Source: Inia geoffrensis
Taxonomy: Eukaryota; Chordata; Mammalia; Artiodactyla; Iniidae
Assembly: GCA_036417435.1 (NCBI GenBank)
Contig: CM070899.1
Span: 4,159,001-4,223,000, forward strand
Reading direction: 5' to 3'
DNA length: 64,000 bases
Below, piece after piece: positions 24,371 through 35,882 of the stretch (the first letter of the stretch is position 1; every line of letters starts with the position of its first letter). The position numbers and the translations under genes are program-made. The notes beneath the pieces were generated by a model. That model made no database searches. It was given only the letters and a program-made list of their open reading frames with translations, and was not told the origin of the DNA.

Positions 24371-24889
24371 AAAGTATGAAGAAGTGCTGAAATAAGAAAT
24401 TGTAAAAAAAAAAAAGAAAGAAAGAAAAAGAAATGTTAAAGGAAATCCTTTACAATGAAGGGATATATTACTAGATAGACTATTGGAGAGAACATGAAGA
24501 TCAATGAAAATAGTAAATATGTAGTAAATAAAGAGACTATTTTTTCTTAATTTCTTTAAAACAAGTGATTGCTGTTATAACAATGCAGCAATGTAATGTG
24601 GAGTTTCTTACACGTAGAAATGAAATATATACAATTGCACAAAAAATGGGAGAGGGGTAAATAACATACTGTTATAAGATTCTTATACATTCAGGGGTAT
24701 ATTATTCATTCAAGGTAGACGTGCTTACATGTTGTGATCCTTATAGTAACCACGAAAAGAATAATGCAAAGAAATATGCTTAAATATCCAAAATAGGAGA
24801 TAGAATAGATTGTTAAATATACTTGATTAAGGCAGGAAAGGAGGAACAAAGAAAAAGGACAAGAGGGACAAATAGAAAACAAATAGCTA

Positions 24890-25055
24890 AGGTGCTTTGT
24901 GACCACCTAGAGGGGTGGGATAGGGAGGGTGGGAGGGAGACGCAAGAGGGAGGGGATACGGGGACATATGTTTACGTATACTGATTCACTTTGTTATGCA
25001 GCAGAAAGTAACGCACCATTGTAAAGCAATTATACTCCAATAAAGATGTTAAAAA
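24890..25055 (+). mobile_element. Very short young L1 3' end with 16-bp target duplication
   Basis: This 166-bp remnant contains only the last part of the 3'UTR ('ggtgctttgtgaccacctag') up to 'caataaagatgttaaaaa'. Perfect direct repeats 'agaaaacaaatagcta' flank it at 24874-24889 and 25056-25071. It is an extreme 5' truncation. Confidence 0.95.
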
Positions 25056-25711
25056 AGAAAACAAATAGCTAGTTTATTTAAACCTGACCATACCCATAGT
25101 TACATTAGATGTAAACGGATTCTCCTGGTGTTAAAGAGGGACATTTCATACTAGAAGTATCAATTCATTAAGGAGACTTACTAATCCTAAATGCATTTGC
25201 ACCTTAAAACAGAGCTTCAAAATACACGAAGCAAAAATTGACAAAATAAAGGGAGGGATAATATGTCCACAATTATAGTTGAAGACTATAATGTTCCTCT
25301 TTCATAAATTTGTGGAACAAGTAGACCAAAAATCTGTAAGATATAGGACATTTGAATAACACTCTCCACCATATTGATGTAACTGACATTTATAGACTAT
25401 TACAGCCAACAAATGCAGAATACACATTCTTTCCTCTTGCCCATGAAACTTCATCAAGACAGAACATATGTTGTGTTATAAAGCAAATTTTAGTATAGTA
25501 TTTCAGAAGAATTAATGAAGAGTAAGTTCTCTGACTGCAATGGAATTAAAGTAGAAATCAATACAGAAAAGATAACTAGAAATTTTCGAATTTGGGGATG
25601 TGAAGTAATGCACTTCTAAATAACCAATGGGTGGGTAAAAAAGACAAGAGAAATTAGAAAAACTCTCAAACTTGATGAAAGTGCAACATGTCAAAATACG
25701 TGGGGTACACA

Positions 25712-26095
25712 CATTTACAAAATACCTAACCAGTAGTTCTCAAAACTGTCAAGATCATCAAAAACAAGGGGAGTCTGAAAAATGGTCACAGAGGAACCTT
25801 AAGAGACATGATGACAAAATGTTGCGTGTGCCCTGGATAGGATCCTGGGACTAAAAAAGGGCATTTGGCAAAAACTTAGGAAATCCACATAAAGTATGGA
25901 CTTTAGTTAATAATAATGTATCAGTATTTGTTCATTAGTTGTGACAAATCTGTCTTCTATCTGTATGCATACTTACATCATACCTGTGAGATATTAACAA
26001 TAGGGAAGCTAGGTATGTAGTGTACAGGAACTCTTTGTACTGTCTTTCTAAAATTTTTATAAATCTAAAAGTATTCTTAAAATTAATATTTTAAA
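25712..26095 (+). mobile_element. Nested old L1-like 3' end
   Basis: The segment 'aaactgtcaagatcatcaaa' (near 25743) to the 'aactctttgtactgtctttc' block (near 26030), ending in A/T-rich 'aaaattaatattttaaaag', follows the end of ancient L1 subfamilies. The flanks 'aaatacgtggggtac' (25695) and 'agatatgtgggact' (26096) resemble each other and the host ORF2, so this is probably a nested insertion with a degraded target duplication. Confidence 0.5.
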
Positions 26096-26170
26096 AGATA
26101 TGTGGGACTCAGCTAAATCAATTTTAAAGGAGCATTGTAGGTTAAAATGTTTATATTAAGAAAGAATACA

Positions 26171-26377
26171 GGGGCGTCCCTGGTGGCGCAGTGGTTGGGA
26201 GTCCGCCTGCCGATGCAGGGGACATGGGTTCTTGCCCTGGTCTGGGAGGATCCCACGTGCTGCGGAGCGGCTGTGCCTGTGGGCCATGGCTGCTGAGCCT
26301 GCGCGTCCGGAGCCTGTTGCTCTGCAACGGGAGAGGCCACAGCAGTGAAAGGCCCGCGCACCGCAAAAAAAAAAAAA
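26171..26377 (+). mobile_element. CHR-type SINE with 10-bp target duplication
   Basis: It begins 'ggggcgtccctggtggcgca', carries the tRNA-like head and the CHR body ending 'cgcgcaccgc', and has a short A tail. Perfect 10-bp repeats 'aaagaataca' lie at 26161-26170 and 26378-26387. It is inserted into the old L1 ORF2. Confidence 0.95.
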
Positions 26378-27885
26378 AAAGAATACAAATTTGAAATCAA
26401 TGACTTATCTTCTATGTTAAGATTGCATGGAAGTAGATTACATAGAATATGGCCAAGCAATACAAAAAGTCAAGAAACCCAAAAGTCACTTCTTTAAAAA
26501 CATTAATAAATGGATAAAAATCTAGCAAGACTGATTTTTTAAAATAGAGAAAAAACAAACCTTCAATATCAGGAATGAAAGAGAGACCATCACTACTATT
26601 TTATAGACACTACTAAGATAATAAGGGAATATCATGAGCAAATTTATGCAAATTTATTCAACAACTTATATGAAATGGAAAATTCCCTTGAAAAACTCAA
26701 CTTACTAAAACTAAGATAAGAAAAAACAGAAAATCTGAAAATTCCTATATTTATTTATTATGGAACTTGAATTTATAATTAAAGGCCCACGAAACTTCAG
26801 GCCCAGATGGCTTCATTTTTTATTTCTATCAGGCTTTTAAGGAAGAAATAATACCAACGCTAGGCAAAGTTTTTCAGAAAATAGGAATGAACATTTCCCA
26901 ATGCATTTTATGAGGACCATCTGATACCAAAATCTGAAAAGCATATTATAAGAAACAGAAAATTACAGATCAATATTGTTCAGGGACTGGAGGCAAAAAT
27001 TTTCAACATATTAGCAAATCAAATCCAACAGTATATAAAATGATAATACATAATGGCCAACTTAAGTTTATGTCTGGAATGCAAATTTCAGTTAACGATT
27101 TAAAAAATAGTTTGGGGTAAGTCATCCCATTAACAAATTAAAGAGAAAAATTATATGATCATCTATCTGATAGACTCATAAAAAGCATTTATAATGTTCA
27201 ATGTTTACCAATGATTTAAAAATTAAAAAAACTCTCAGTGAACTAGAAATATAAGAAAACTTCCACAAAAAAGGAAATGTACCAAAAAAAAAACCCCATA
27301 GCTAATATCACACTTGATAGTGAAAGTCTGAACTTTCTCCCCCAAGATGAAAAATAAGGCAAAGGTTTTCACTCTTACTCCTTCTATTCCACATTGTTCT
27401 GGAGGTCATAGCAATTGCAATAAAGCAAGGAAAGTGTGAAAGATATAAAAATTACAAAGAAAGAAGTAAACTTTCTTTATTCTCAGTTAACATGATTCTG
27501 TATATGAAAATCTCTTCTAAAAATCTACCCAAAAAACCCCTTATTCTAGAAGTAATAAGTTAATTTAGCAAAGTTTCAGGATAAATGGTGAGTATACAAA
27601 AATCAAATTTATTTCTAAATGCTAGCAAGAACAACTGAAAAATGAAATTTAAACATAATACCATTTAAAAGAACATAAAACATAAAAAATTAAGTGTATT
27701 GTGTTCGTAAATTAAAGAAGACGCAATTACATGGGGAGCCGTGCCATAGTCATAAGTCGGAGACTCAATGTTATTAAAATGTCAATTCTCCCCATATTGG
27801 TCTACAGATTCAACATAATCTCAATCAATATCTCAGCAGGCTTTCTAATAGAATTTGATAAACTGATTCTAAAATTCATATAGAA

Positions 27886-28070
27886 ATGGACTTCCACCTC
27901 CAGCTAAGATGGAGTAACAGGGATCAAATGTACTCTTTCCTCTGAAACAACAGTAATAAACAGATAAAACAATGTTTTTCAAGACCCTCAACATCAGGCA
28001 ACGAAAGACAGTGATCCCTCAGGGACAGGAAACAATTGAGGTGGACAATTGAGAAGAAGTCTCTTGTTCA
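27886..28070 (+). mobile_element. L1 5'UTR-like segment between two copies of one ORF2 region
   Basis: The segment starts 'cttccacctccagctaagat' followed by 'ggagtaacaggg', resembling the start of an L1 5'UTR. On both sides lie versions of the same ORF2 stretch: 27757-27885 on the left and about 28076-28215 on the right. A second, internally deleted L1 beginning here is the simplest reading. A rearrangement inside one element is the alternative. Confidence 0.45.
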
Positions 28071-28300
28071 TGAGTCAGAAAACTAAGTATTGTTAAAATT
28101 GCAAATCGACCCAAATCGATCTATAGATTTAATGCAATCACAATAAAAAAAAACCCAACAGGCTTTATTTTTGGTAGAAATGGAAAAGCCAATTCTAAAA
28201 TTTACATAAAAATGCATAGGACCTAACATGGCCAAAATAACTTTGTAAAAATAAAAGTAAAGTTAGGAGGTTAACTCTGATTTCCAGACTTATTAAAAAA

Positions 28301-28868
28301 CTGTCATGTAAAAACACTAACTTGAAAAGATATATACACCACCCCATGTTCATTGCAGCATTATTTGCAATAGCCCAGACGTGGAAACAACCTAAGTGTC
28401 CATTGCTGGATGAATGGATGAAAAAATGTGGTGTACATATACAATGAAGCACTATTCAACCATAAAAAAAGAATGAAATCTTGCAATTTATGACAACATT
28501 GATGGACCTTGAGGGCATTATGCTAAGTGAATTAAATCAGACAGATAAATATAAACACTGTATGATCTCCCTTACATGTGGAATTAAAAACAAACAAATG
28601 ACACAAACATCAACAAAAACCAAGCTCACAGATACAAAGAATAGACTGGTGGTTGCCAGAGGTGGGGGTGGAGGAGTGGGTAAAGTGGGTGACGGGGTCA
28701 AAAGGTACAATCTTCAGTGATAAAATTAATAAGTCAATGGGATATAATGTAGAGCATGGTAACTATAATTAATAATACTGTGTTGCATATTGGAAAGCTG
28801 CTAAGAGTGTAGATCTTCAAAGTCCCTATCACAAGAAATAATGTTTTGTAACTATGTAAAAAAAAAAA
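28301..28868 (+). mobile_element. Nested L1 3'-end insertion
   Basis: ORF2 C-terminal sense sequence ('aaacactaacttgaaaagat' near 28312, 'aacaacctaagtgtccattg' near 28386) and 3'UTR ('tggttgccagaggtgggggt' near 28651) end in an A-run at about 28857-28868. On either side the host ORF2 is continuous ('tttccagacttattaaaaaa' then 'gctatagtatgatatgg'). Confidence 0.75.
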
Positions 28869-29392
28869 GCTATAGTATGATATGGACCAAAGATGGACAA
28901 ATAGTTTAATGGAACAGAACAGTGAGTTTAAAATTGGACTGCAAAACTGATTTTTGACAAGAGTACAAAAATGGGGAAATGGAGGTCTTTTCAACAAATG
29001 GTGCTCAGTCAGTTGGGTACCAGTAGCCCATAAATTGGACTTTGATCTGTAACTTGCACCATATACAAAAATTAACTCAAAACAGGTTTTAGACCTAAAT
29101 GTAAAACCTAAAACCATAAATCTTCTAAAGGAAAATATAAGAGAATATTTTTGTGACCTTGTGTTAGGCAAAGATTTCTTGGATATGATATTAACAGTGT
29201 GATTCATGAAAGAACAAATTGATGAATTATGCTTCACCAAATTGAAAACTGCTCTTCAAAAGACACTCTTAAGAGAATGAAAGGACAAATTACAGATTAG
29301 GAGAAAATATTTTCAAAGCATATATCTGATAAAGGACTTGTATCTAGAATATATAAAAATGTTCAAAACTCAATAGTAAAAAAACAAAACCT

Positions 29393-29499
29393 ATGCTTGC
29401 TTCAGCAGCACATATACTAAAATTGGAACAATACAGAGAAGATTAGCATGGCCCTTGCGAAAGGATGACACGCAAATTCGTGAAGCGTTCCATATTTTT
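29393..29499 (+). pseudogene. RNU6: U6 snRNA retro-pseudogene, full length (107 bp)
   Basis: The copy spans from the 5' stem to the terminal TTTTT. It keeps the ACAGAGA box ('atacagagaagattagca' near 29430), the 'catatactaaaattggaac' stretch and the 3' 'gaagcgttccatattttt'. About six substitutions distinguish it from the usual mammalian U6, including a changed first base and base changes near 29404, 29429 and 29460. No U6-type PSE or TATA at proper spacing is expected, because the upstream DNA is old L1 ORF2. It is therefore almost certainly not transcribed as an snRNA. Confidence 0.95.
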
Positions 29500-29626
29500 A
29501 GACAGCCTCTTCAATAAGTGGTGCTGGGAAAACTGGACAGCTACATGTAAAAGAATGAAATTAGAACACTCCCTAACACCATACACAAAAATAAACTCAA
29601 AATGGATTAGAGACCTAAATGTAAGG

Positions 29627-29796
29627 CCAGACTCTATAAAAACTCTTAGAGGAAAACATAGGCAGAACACTCTATGACATAAATCACAGCAAGATCTTTT
29701 TTGACCCACCTCCAGACACTTTAAAACTCTTAGAGGAAAACATAGGCAGAACACTCTATGACATAAATCACAGCAAAATCCTTTATGACCCACCCC
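29627..29796 (+). repeat. Imperfect tandem duplication of about 84 bp in L1 ORF2
   Basis: The run from 'ccagactctataaa' (29627) through 'cataggcagaacactctatg' to a 'gacccacct' block is repeated from 'ccagacactttaaa' (29712). The period is about 84 bp at the shared 'ctcttagaggaaaacatagg'. The two units differ by several bases. It lies only about 130 bp downstream of the U6/L1 junction. Confidence 0.9.
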
Positions 29797-30074
29797 TTAG
29801 AGAAATGGAAATAAAAACAAAAATAAACAAACGGGACCTAATGAAACTTAAAAGCTTTTGCACAGCGAAGGAATCCATAAACAAGATGAAAATGCAACTG
29901 TAAGAATGGGAGAAAACATTTGCAAATGAAGCAACTGACAAAGGATTAATCTCCAAAATATACAAGCAGCTCGTTCAGCTCAATAGCCAAAGAACAAACA
30001 ACCCAATCCAAAAATGGGCAGGAGACCTAAATAGACATTTCTCCAAAGAAGATATACAGACTGCCAACAAACAC

Positions 30075-30617
30075 ATGAAAGGACGCTCAACATCACTAAT
30101 CATTAGAGAAATACAAATCAAAACTACAATGAGGTATCACCTCACACCAGTCAGAATGGCCATCATCAAAAAATCTACAAACAGTAAATGCTGGAGAGGG
30201 TGTGGAGAAAAGGGAACCCTCTTGCACCGTTGGTGGGAACATAAATTGATACAGCCACTATGGAGAACAGTATGGAAGTTCCTTAAAAAACTAAAAATAG
30301 AACTACCATGCGACCCAGCAATCCCACTATGGGACATATACCCTGAGAAAACCATAATTCAAAAAGAGTCATGTACCACAATTGCAGCTCTATTTACAAT
30401 AGCCAGGATGTGGAAGCAACCTAACTGTCCATCAACAGATGAATGGATAAAGAAGATATGGCACATATATACAATGGAATATTACTCAGCGCTAAAAATA
30501 AATGAAATTGAGTTATTTGTAGTGAGGTGGATGGACTTAGAGTCTGTCATGCAGAGTGAAGTAAGTCAGAAAGAGAAAAACAAATACCGTATGCTAACAC
30601 ACACATATGGAATCTAA
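30075..30617 (+). pseudogene. L1 ORF2 C-terminal frame within the U6/L1 chimera
   Basis: A 180-codon open frame encodes the ORF2p C-terminus, including the cysteine-rich region '[18 protein letters not shown]' near residues 39-56. The L1 CX3CX7HX4C pattern is altered because the last cysteine is replaced by histidine. The frame ends at the normal ORF2 C-terminus, followed by the A-rich tract. It lacks endonuclease and reverse transcriptase, so it is a remnant with no expected function. Confidence 0.8.
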
Positions 30618-31114
30618 AAAAAAAAAAAAAAATGGTTCTGAAGAACCTAGGGACAGGACAGGAATAAAGATGCAGACATAAAGAACGGACTTGAGGACAC
30701 GGGGAATGGGAAGGGTAAGGTGGGATGAAGTGAGAGATTGGCATGGACTTATATATACTATCAAATGTAAAACACTAGTGGGAAGCAGCCGCATAGCACA
30801 GGGAGATCAGCTTGGTGCTTTGTGACCACCTAGAGGGGTGGGATAGGGAGGGTGGGAGACAGACACAAGAGGGAGGATATATGCGGATATATGTATATGT
30901 ATAGCTGATTCACTTTGTTATAAAGCAGAAACTAACACACCATTGTAAAGCAATTATACTCCAATAAAGATGTTAAAAAAAAAAAACAAATGAATTTTTA
31001 AAGTGCACAAAATACTTGAATATATACTTCACCAAGGAAGACATATAGATGGCAAATAAACAGAAAAATAGGCTCAACATTAGTATCATATATGAACTAC
31101 AGATTAAAACCACA

Positions 31115-31810
31115 GCATGGACTTTCCCTAAAAATACAAAAAATAGAGCTATCATATGATCTAGCAATCCCACTCTTGAGCTTATGCCCAGAGTAAACCA
31201 TAATTTGAAAAGATACATGCACCCCAATGTTTATAGTAGCACTATTTACAATAGCCAAGACATGGAAGCAACCTAAATGTCCATTGACAGAAGACTGGAT
31301 AAAGAAGATGTGGTACCTATGTATATAAATGTAATATTACTCAGCCATAAAAAAAGAATGAAATAATGCCATTTGCAGCAACATTGATGGACCTAGACAT
31401 GATCATACTAAGTGAAGTAAGTCAAAGACAAATGTCATATGATGTCGCTTATATGTGAAATCTAAAAAAATGATACAAAAAACTAAAATCTAAAAAACTT
31501 ATTTACAAAACAGAAACAGACTCACAGACATGGAAATCAAACTTATGGTTACCAAAGAGGAAAGCAGGGGAGGAATAAATTAGGAGTTTTGGATTAACAT
31601 ATACACACTGCTGTATATAAAATAGATAACCAACAAGGATCTACTGTATAGCACAGGGAACTCTACTCAATACTCTGTAATAACCTATATGGGAAAAGAA
31701 TCTGAGAAAGAATAGATACATGTATATGTATGACTGAATCACTGTGCTGTACACCTGAAACTAACACAACATTGTAAATCAACTATACTCCAATAGAAAA
31801 TAAAAATGAA
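31115..31810 (+). mobile_element. Nested L1 3'-end insertion with 9-bp target duplication
   Basis: ORF2 C-terminal sense sequence ('actttccctaaaaatacaaa' near 31121) is followed by the 3'UTR ('ggatctactgtatagcacag' near 31638, 'aaatcaactatactccaata' near 31775). The repeats 'aaaaccaca' at 31106-31114 and 31811-31819 flank it, and the host sequence is continuous across them. The 3'UTR type is older than the 62149 family. Confidence 0.85.
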
Positions 31811-32556
31811 AAAACCACAATGAAATACCACTGCAAGCTAAAGAGTATGGCTAAAATGAAAAGACTGACCAAATCAAATGCTGACAAAAATGTGGAGCAA
31901 CTGAAACTCTCATATATTGCTGGTGTGGATGCAAAACAGCACAGCCACTTCGAAAAACAGTTTGGCGGTTCCTTAAAAAGTTAAACATACCCCCACCATA
32001 TGTTCTGGCCATTGCACTCTCAGATATTTACACAAGAGAAAAGAAAGCATATGTTGACAAAAATAATTGTACATGAATATTCATAGTGGGTCTGTTTTTA
32101 ATACCTCCAAATGGGAAGCAACCCCAAATCTTCAGCAATCATTAGATGGATAAATAAATTTTAGTATATTCATACAATGAAATGTTACTGAGCAATGAAA
32201 GAAAAGAATTATTGATACACTTAATATGTATGGATCTCAGAAAAATTGAGTGAAAGATATCAGATTAAAAAAATGTACATACAGTAGATTCCATATAAGT
32301 AAACTCTAGAAAATACAGACTAATCTGAGTGCAGAACGCATATCAGTGGTTGTCTGGAGGGAGGGGAGGAGGGAATATAGAGATTACAAAGGGACAAAGG
32401 AAACTTCAGGGGATGATGGATATATTCATTTTCCTGATAGTGGTGATGGTTTCACAGGTATATACATATATTTCAAATCCTATCAAATTTTACACTTAAA
32501 ATATGTGCAGTTAATTGTATGTCAGTTATTATATCTCAATAAAGCTGTTCAAAAAT

Positions 32557-34402
32557 GTATATGGAGATATAAAGAACCTAGAATAGCCAACACAAGAATG
32601 TAATAGATAAACAATGTTGATGGACCTGCACCGCTTGATTTCAAGAATGGCCATAATGGTACAGTAATTATTTCAGTAGGGTATTGGCATGTGGTTAGAC
32701 AAACAGATAATGTAACAGAATATAGAGTCTAGAAATAGATTCACACATATATGGCCAATTGAAATGTGATGAAAGCTCCAGTGTAATTCCATGGGGAAAG
32801 GAAGCTCTTTCCAACAAATGATACTGGAACAACTTGATAACCATATGGGAAAAAAATGAATCTTGACTCTATCGTCACACCATACAAAATTGTTTTAATG
32901 TGGATCATTGACCTAAATTTAAAAGATAAATCACTGGAAAATATCTATGAGACCTTGGTGCGAGCATGGATTCTTAGGGTCCAAAAATGCTAACTATAGA
33001 GGAAAAGAATGATAAACTGGATTTTATAAAAATTAAAGATTTCAGCTCTGCTCATTAAAAGACTCCTTTTAGTAAAGTGAAAATGCAAGCAACAGATTGG
33101 GAGAAAATATTTACAGTACATATATTTGAAAAAGGACTTATAGCCCAAATATATACATAACTACTATAAATCAAAATGAAAAAGATAGCCCTATAAAATA
33201 TGAGCAAAATATTTGCATAGATACTGTTGTGGTCCACACGCGGGTTGGAAAAGAATTTCCAGACACAAGGCAGAATGTAAGGAAGATAGAGTTTATTAAA
33301 GAGAAGGGTCACTGCAAGAACAGCGGGCCGACTTCCTGGTAGCCAGGGAGAGCCAACAGTGAGCATGGGTTGCTTGCCTGTTTTTATAGCCAGGGAACCT
33401 GTTAAGTCATCTGCTGACTGGGCAGAGTATGTATACTTTCAGTGTGCTGAGTGGGAGAAAAACGGGGCAAATGTCTTTCCTTATATGGGATGGGAAAGGG
33501 ACAGGGCATGCTGCTTGGGAGGGCGCTGGGACATTGCAATGGTCACATTGTGACAGAGTGATAGGAGTCTTTGTTCTGGCAATATTGGCCCTTTGAGTTT
33601 ATCTGTTTCTTTGTCCTCGGAGCTCACTGCAGATACTTCACCAAAAAAGATATACAAATGGCCAATATGTTCGTGCAAAGGTACTTAGCATTATTAGTGA
33701 CCAGAGAAATGCAATTTAATACCACAATGAATTTAGCCCATTTCACACCCACAGAATGACTAAAATTAAAAACTGACAGTATCAAGGGCGGCTGAGAATA
33801 TAGAACAATCAGGCTTCTCATAAATTACTGTGAAAACGTCAAGTGCTACAACCACTTTGGAAAATCCTTTAACGATTACTTATACAAGTAATATACACTT
33901 AGTTTGTAATTAAGCAGTTCTACTCTTAGCTACTAACCTAAGAGATATGAAAACATAAAATACTTGTATAAAACTATTCATAGAAATGTTATTCATGATA
34001 ACTAAAAACTAGAAATAGCCCAAATGACCAACAACAGGAGAATGGATAAATTGTGCTTTACTACTTGGCAGAAAAAAGGAATTGATTTTGTGTGATTGAT
34101 ACATGCAAGACCGCGGGTGAATATCCAAAGCATTATGTTGCATGCATAAGTCTTGAAAACAAATGAATGCCTACAGTACAATTCCATTTACAGGAAGTTC
34201 TACAGCAGGCAAACTAGTTATTGTTGGAAAGTAAGAACAGTGACTGGAATGGGCCATGTGGTAATTATCGGGGGTGAAGAAATGTTCCACATCTTGATTT
34301 GGGAGTCGGGTACATGGTGTACACATTTGTCAAAATCATCAAACTGTATACTTCTAATCTGTGCATTTAACTATGTGTAAATTAGGCCTCAATGAAAAAA
34401 GT
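32557..34402 (+). mobile_element. Second old L1M, ORF2 3' half to 3' end
   Basis: After the 3' end of the previous L1, ORF2 sequence restarts near 32560 ('agcaacagattgggagaaaa' near 33089) and continues to a 3'UTR ('tgtacacatttgtcaaaatc' near 34318), with an A-rich end near 34402. A solo LTR interrupts it at 33225. Multiple stops mean nothing is coding. Confidence 0.7.
33225..33631 (-). mobile_element. Solo LTR of an endogenous retrovirus, 5-bp target duplication
   Basis: The 407-bp element has TG...CA ends ('tgttgtgg' ... 'ctca' to 'ctgca') and perfect 5-bp repeats 'gatac' at 33220-33224 and 33632-33636. The L1 on either side is continuous. Minus-strand landmarks are a TATA box (TATAAAA, about 33381-33387) and, about 90 bp downstream, a polyadenylation signal AATAAA (33292-33297), consistent with U3-R-U5 order. 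No internal genes remain, so it arose by LTR-LTR recombination. The virus class is not determined. Confidence 0.85.
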
Positions 34403-35197
34403 ATTGTGGAAAAAATATAGCAGTCACGAACATATGTTCTCCTAAAAAGATAACATTGGAATACATAAAGCCACAGGCAATGAGACTGTGGATTAAACTA
34501 GATAAATCAACAATTAAAACTGTCATTTAAAATCTCCCTCTTAGAAACTGATAGATCAAGCAGTGAAAAACCTAAAACAAAGAGACAGAAGATTGGAATA
34601 ACATAGTAAACTTGAGCTCTTAAGAAACTGACATAACAATGAAAGACATTCCCCTCAAAACATCCTCAGCGACAGAGAGCTCTCAATGAGAGTTCTACGA
34701 AACAGTGAAAGATCAGATAAATACTCTTAGAGAAGTCGTTCCAGAAAAAGAAATAGACTATAAGGGAAATCTGCCGACTTATGAGGTGAAAATAACATTT
34801 ATCCCAAGTTCAGATATGGTCAATACAAGGAAAACAATAGGTCTATTTCACTTATAAAAATAGAGGCAAAATTCCAAATAAGCTGCTAGCTAATTAAACC
34901 TACAGAGTATTTTGAAACACGATCTAGTTGAGTTTATTCCAGGACTGCAAGAACACCAGAAATTCTCTCAAGGTTATTTACCATATTATGGGACCAAAGG
35001 AGCAAAATGACCCTGAAAAGATGCAGCAATGTATTTGATAAAGTTCAGTGTCTTTTTGTGATTTTAAAAAATCCTCAGGAAACGCTGAGTAGAAATGAAC
35101 ACTCTTAATGTGATAAAGGTTTTGCATATTAAAAGTTTCCAGAAAACCTACTGCTCTGTAGACAAACTTTAGATTCTTTTTTTTTTTTTTAATCTTT

Positions 35198-35402
35198 TTT
35201 TTTTTTTTTTGCGGTATGCGGGCCTCTCACTGCAGTGTCCTCTCCCGTTGCGGAGCACAGGCTCCGGACGCGCAGGCTCAGCGGCCATGGTTCACGGGCC
35301 CAGCCGCTCCGCGGCATGTGGGATCTTCCCGGACCGGGGCACGAACCCGTGTCCCCTGCATCGGCAGGCGGACTGTCAACCACTGTGCCACCAGGGAAGC
35401 CC
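35198..35402 (-). mobile_element. CHR-type SINE
   Basis: Two T-runs separated by 'aatc' lead into 'gcggtatgcgggcctctcac' and a full CHR body ending 'caccagggaagccc'. The flanks are only loosely similar ('aactttagattctttt' and 'aacttcatttctttt'), so the target duplication is uncertain. The double T-run could be a rearranged tail. Confidence 0.9.
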
Positions 35403-35882
35403 TAACTTCATTTCTTTTAATGCTGGAAACAGAACAAGTAGACACACCACAGCTATACACGCTAATGACAGGAGGCACTGGCTAATTCCATAACATGAGA
35501 AAATGAAGGGATCAGAAGGGAAGAGGGAAGAGGCACCTCTGTCATTACCCACAGATTATATATCATCTTCATAGAAACCCACCAGAAAGAACAGAAAATT
35601 GATTGGAACTAATAATAGAGTTTAGCAAGATTGCTGAATACAAGATCAACTTACTAAAATTAGTGGCTTTCCTCTATGCCAGTATTAACCAATTAGAAAT
35701 ATAATAGAAAAAGAGATACACTCACAAGAGGAACAAAAACTATGAAGTATCTAGAAATTAAGCCAGAAACGAATGCAGAAAACCATTATAAAGGAAAAAA
35801 AATTAAAATTTAAGAAACGTAAAGTCCGCAAAAGAAGACATGAAAATATGGAGAAAGAAAATTGAAAACATTTAAAGGACAT

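Larger units (their letters stand above)
24375..27885 (+). mobile_element. Old L1M, ORF1/ORF2 junction to mid-ORF2, interrupted
   Basis: The left part (24375-25200, apart from a nested young L1) resembles the ORF1-ORF2 spacer of old L1s. The right part has the start of ORF2 and then reverse-transcriptase-region sequence ('caaatccaacagtatataaa' near 27018, 'caaggaaagtgtgaaagat' near 27426). All frames are broken. It hosts a young L1 (24890), an L1-like 3' end (about 25712) and a CHR SINE (26171). Confidence 0.65.
29389..30980 (+). mobile_element. Chimeric U6 snRNA / L1 retrotransposition insertion
   Basis: A full-length U6 copy (29393-29499) is joined at its terminal T-run directly to a 5'-truncated L1 whose ORF2 sequence starts at 29500 ('agacagcctcttcaataagt'). 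The L1 continues through ORF2 and 3'UTR to 'ccaataaagatgttaaaaaa' near 30980. Direct repeats 'aaaaaacaaa' flank the unit (about 29378-29388 and 30981-30990), so both parts appear to have entered in one event. Template switching or RNA ligation during L1 reverse transcription is the known route for U6/L1 fusions. Confidence 0.9.
28071..32556 (+). mobile_element. Old L1M, ORF2 3' half to 3' end, with three nested L1s
   Basis: Host L1 sequence is seen at 28071-28300, 28869-29377, 30991-31105 and 31820-32556, in the right order through ORF2 and the 3'UTR. It ends near 'tatctcaataaagctgttca' (32532). The intervening segments are separate L1 insertions at 28301-28868, 29389-30980 (with U6) and 31115-31810. 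All coding is destroyed. Confidence 0.7.

Noticed and set aside
29393..29499. Functional U6 snRNA gene
   Set aside because: Several substitutions, no expected pol III upstream promoter in the old L1 upstream, and direct fusion to L1 show a retro-copy.
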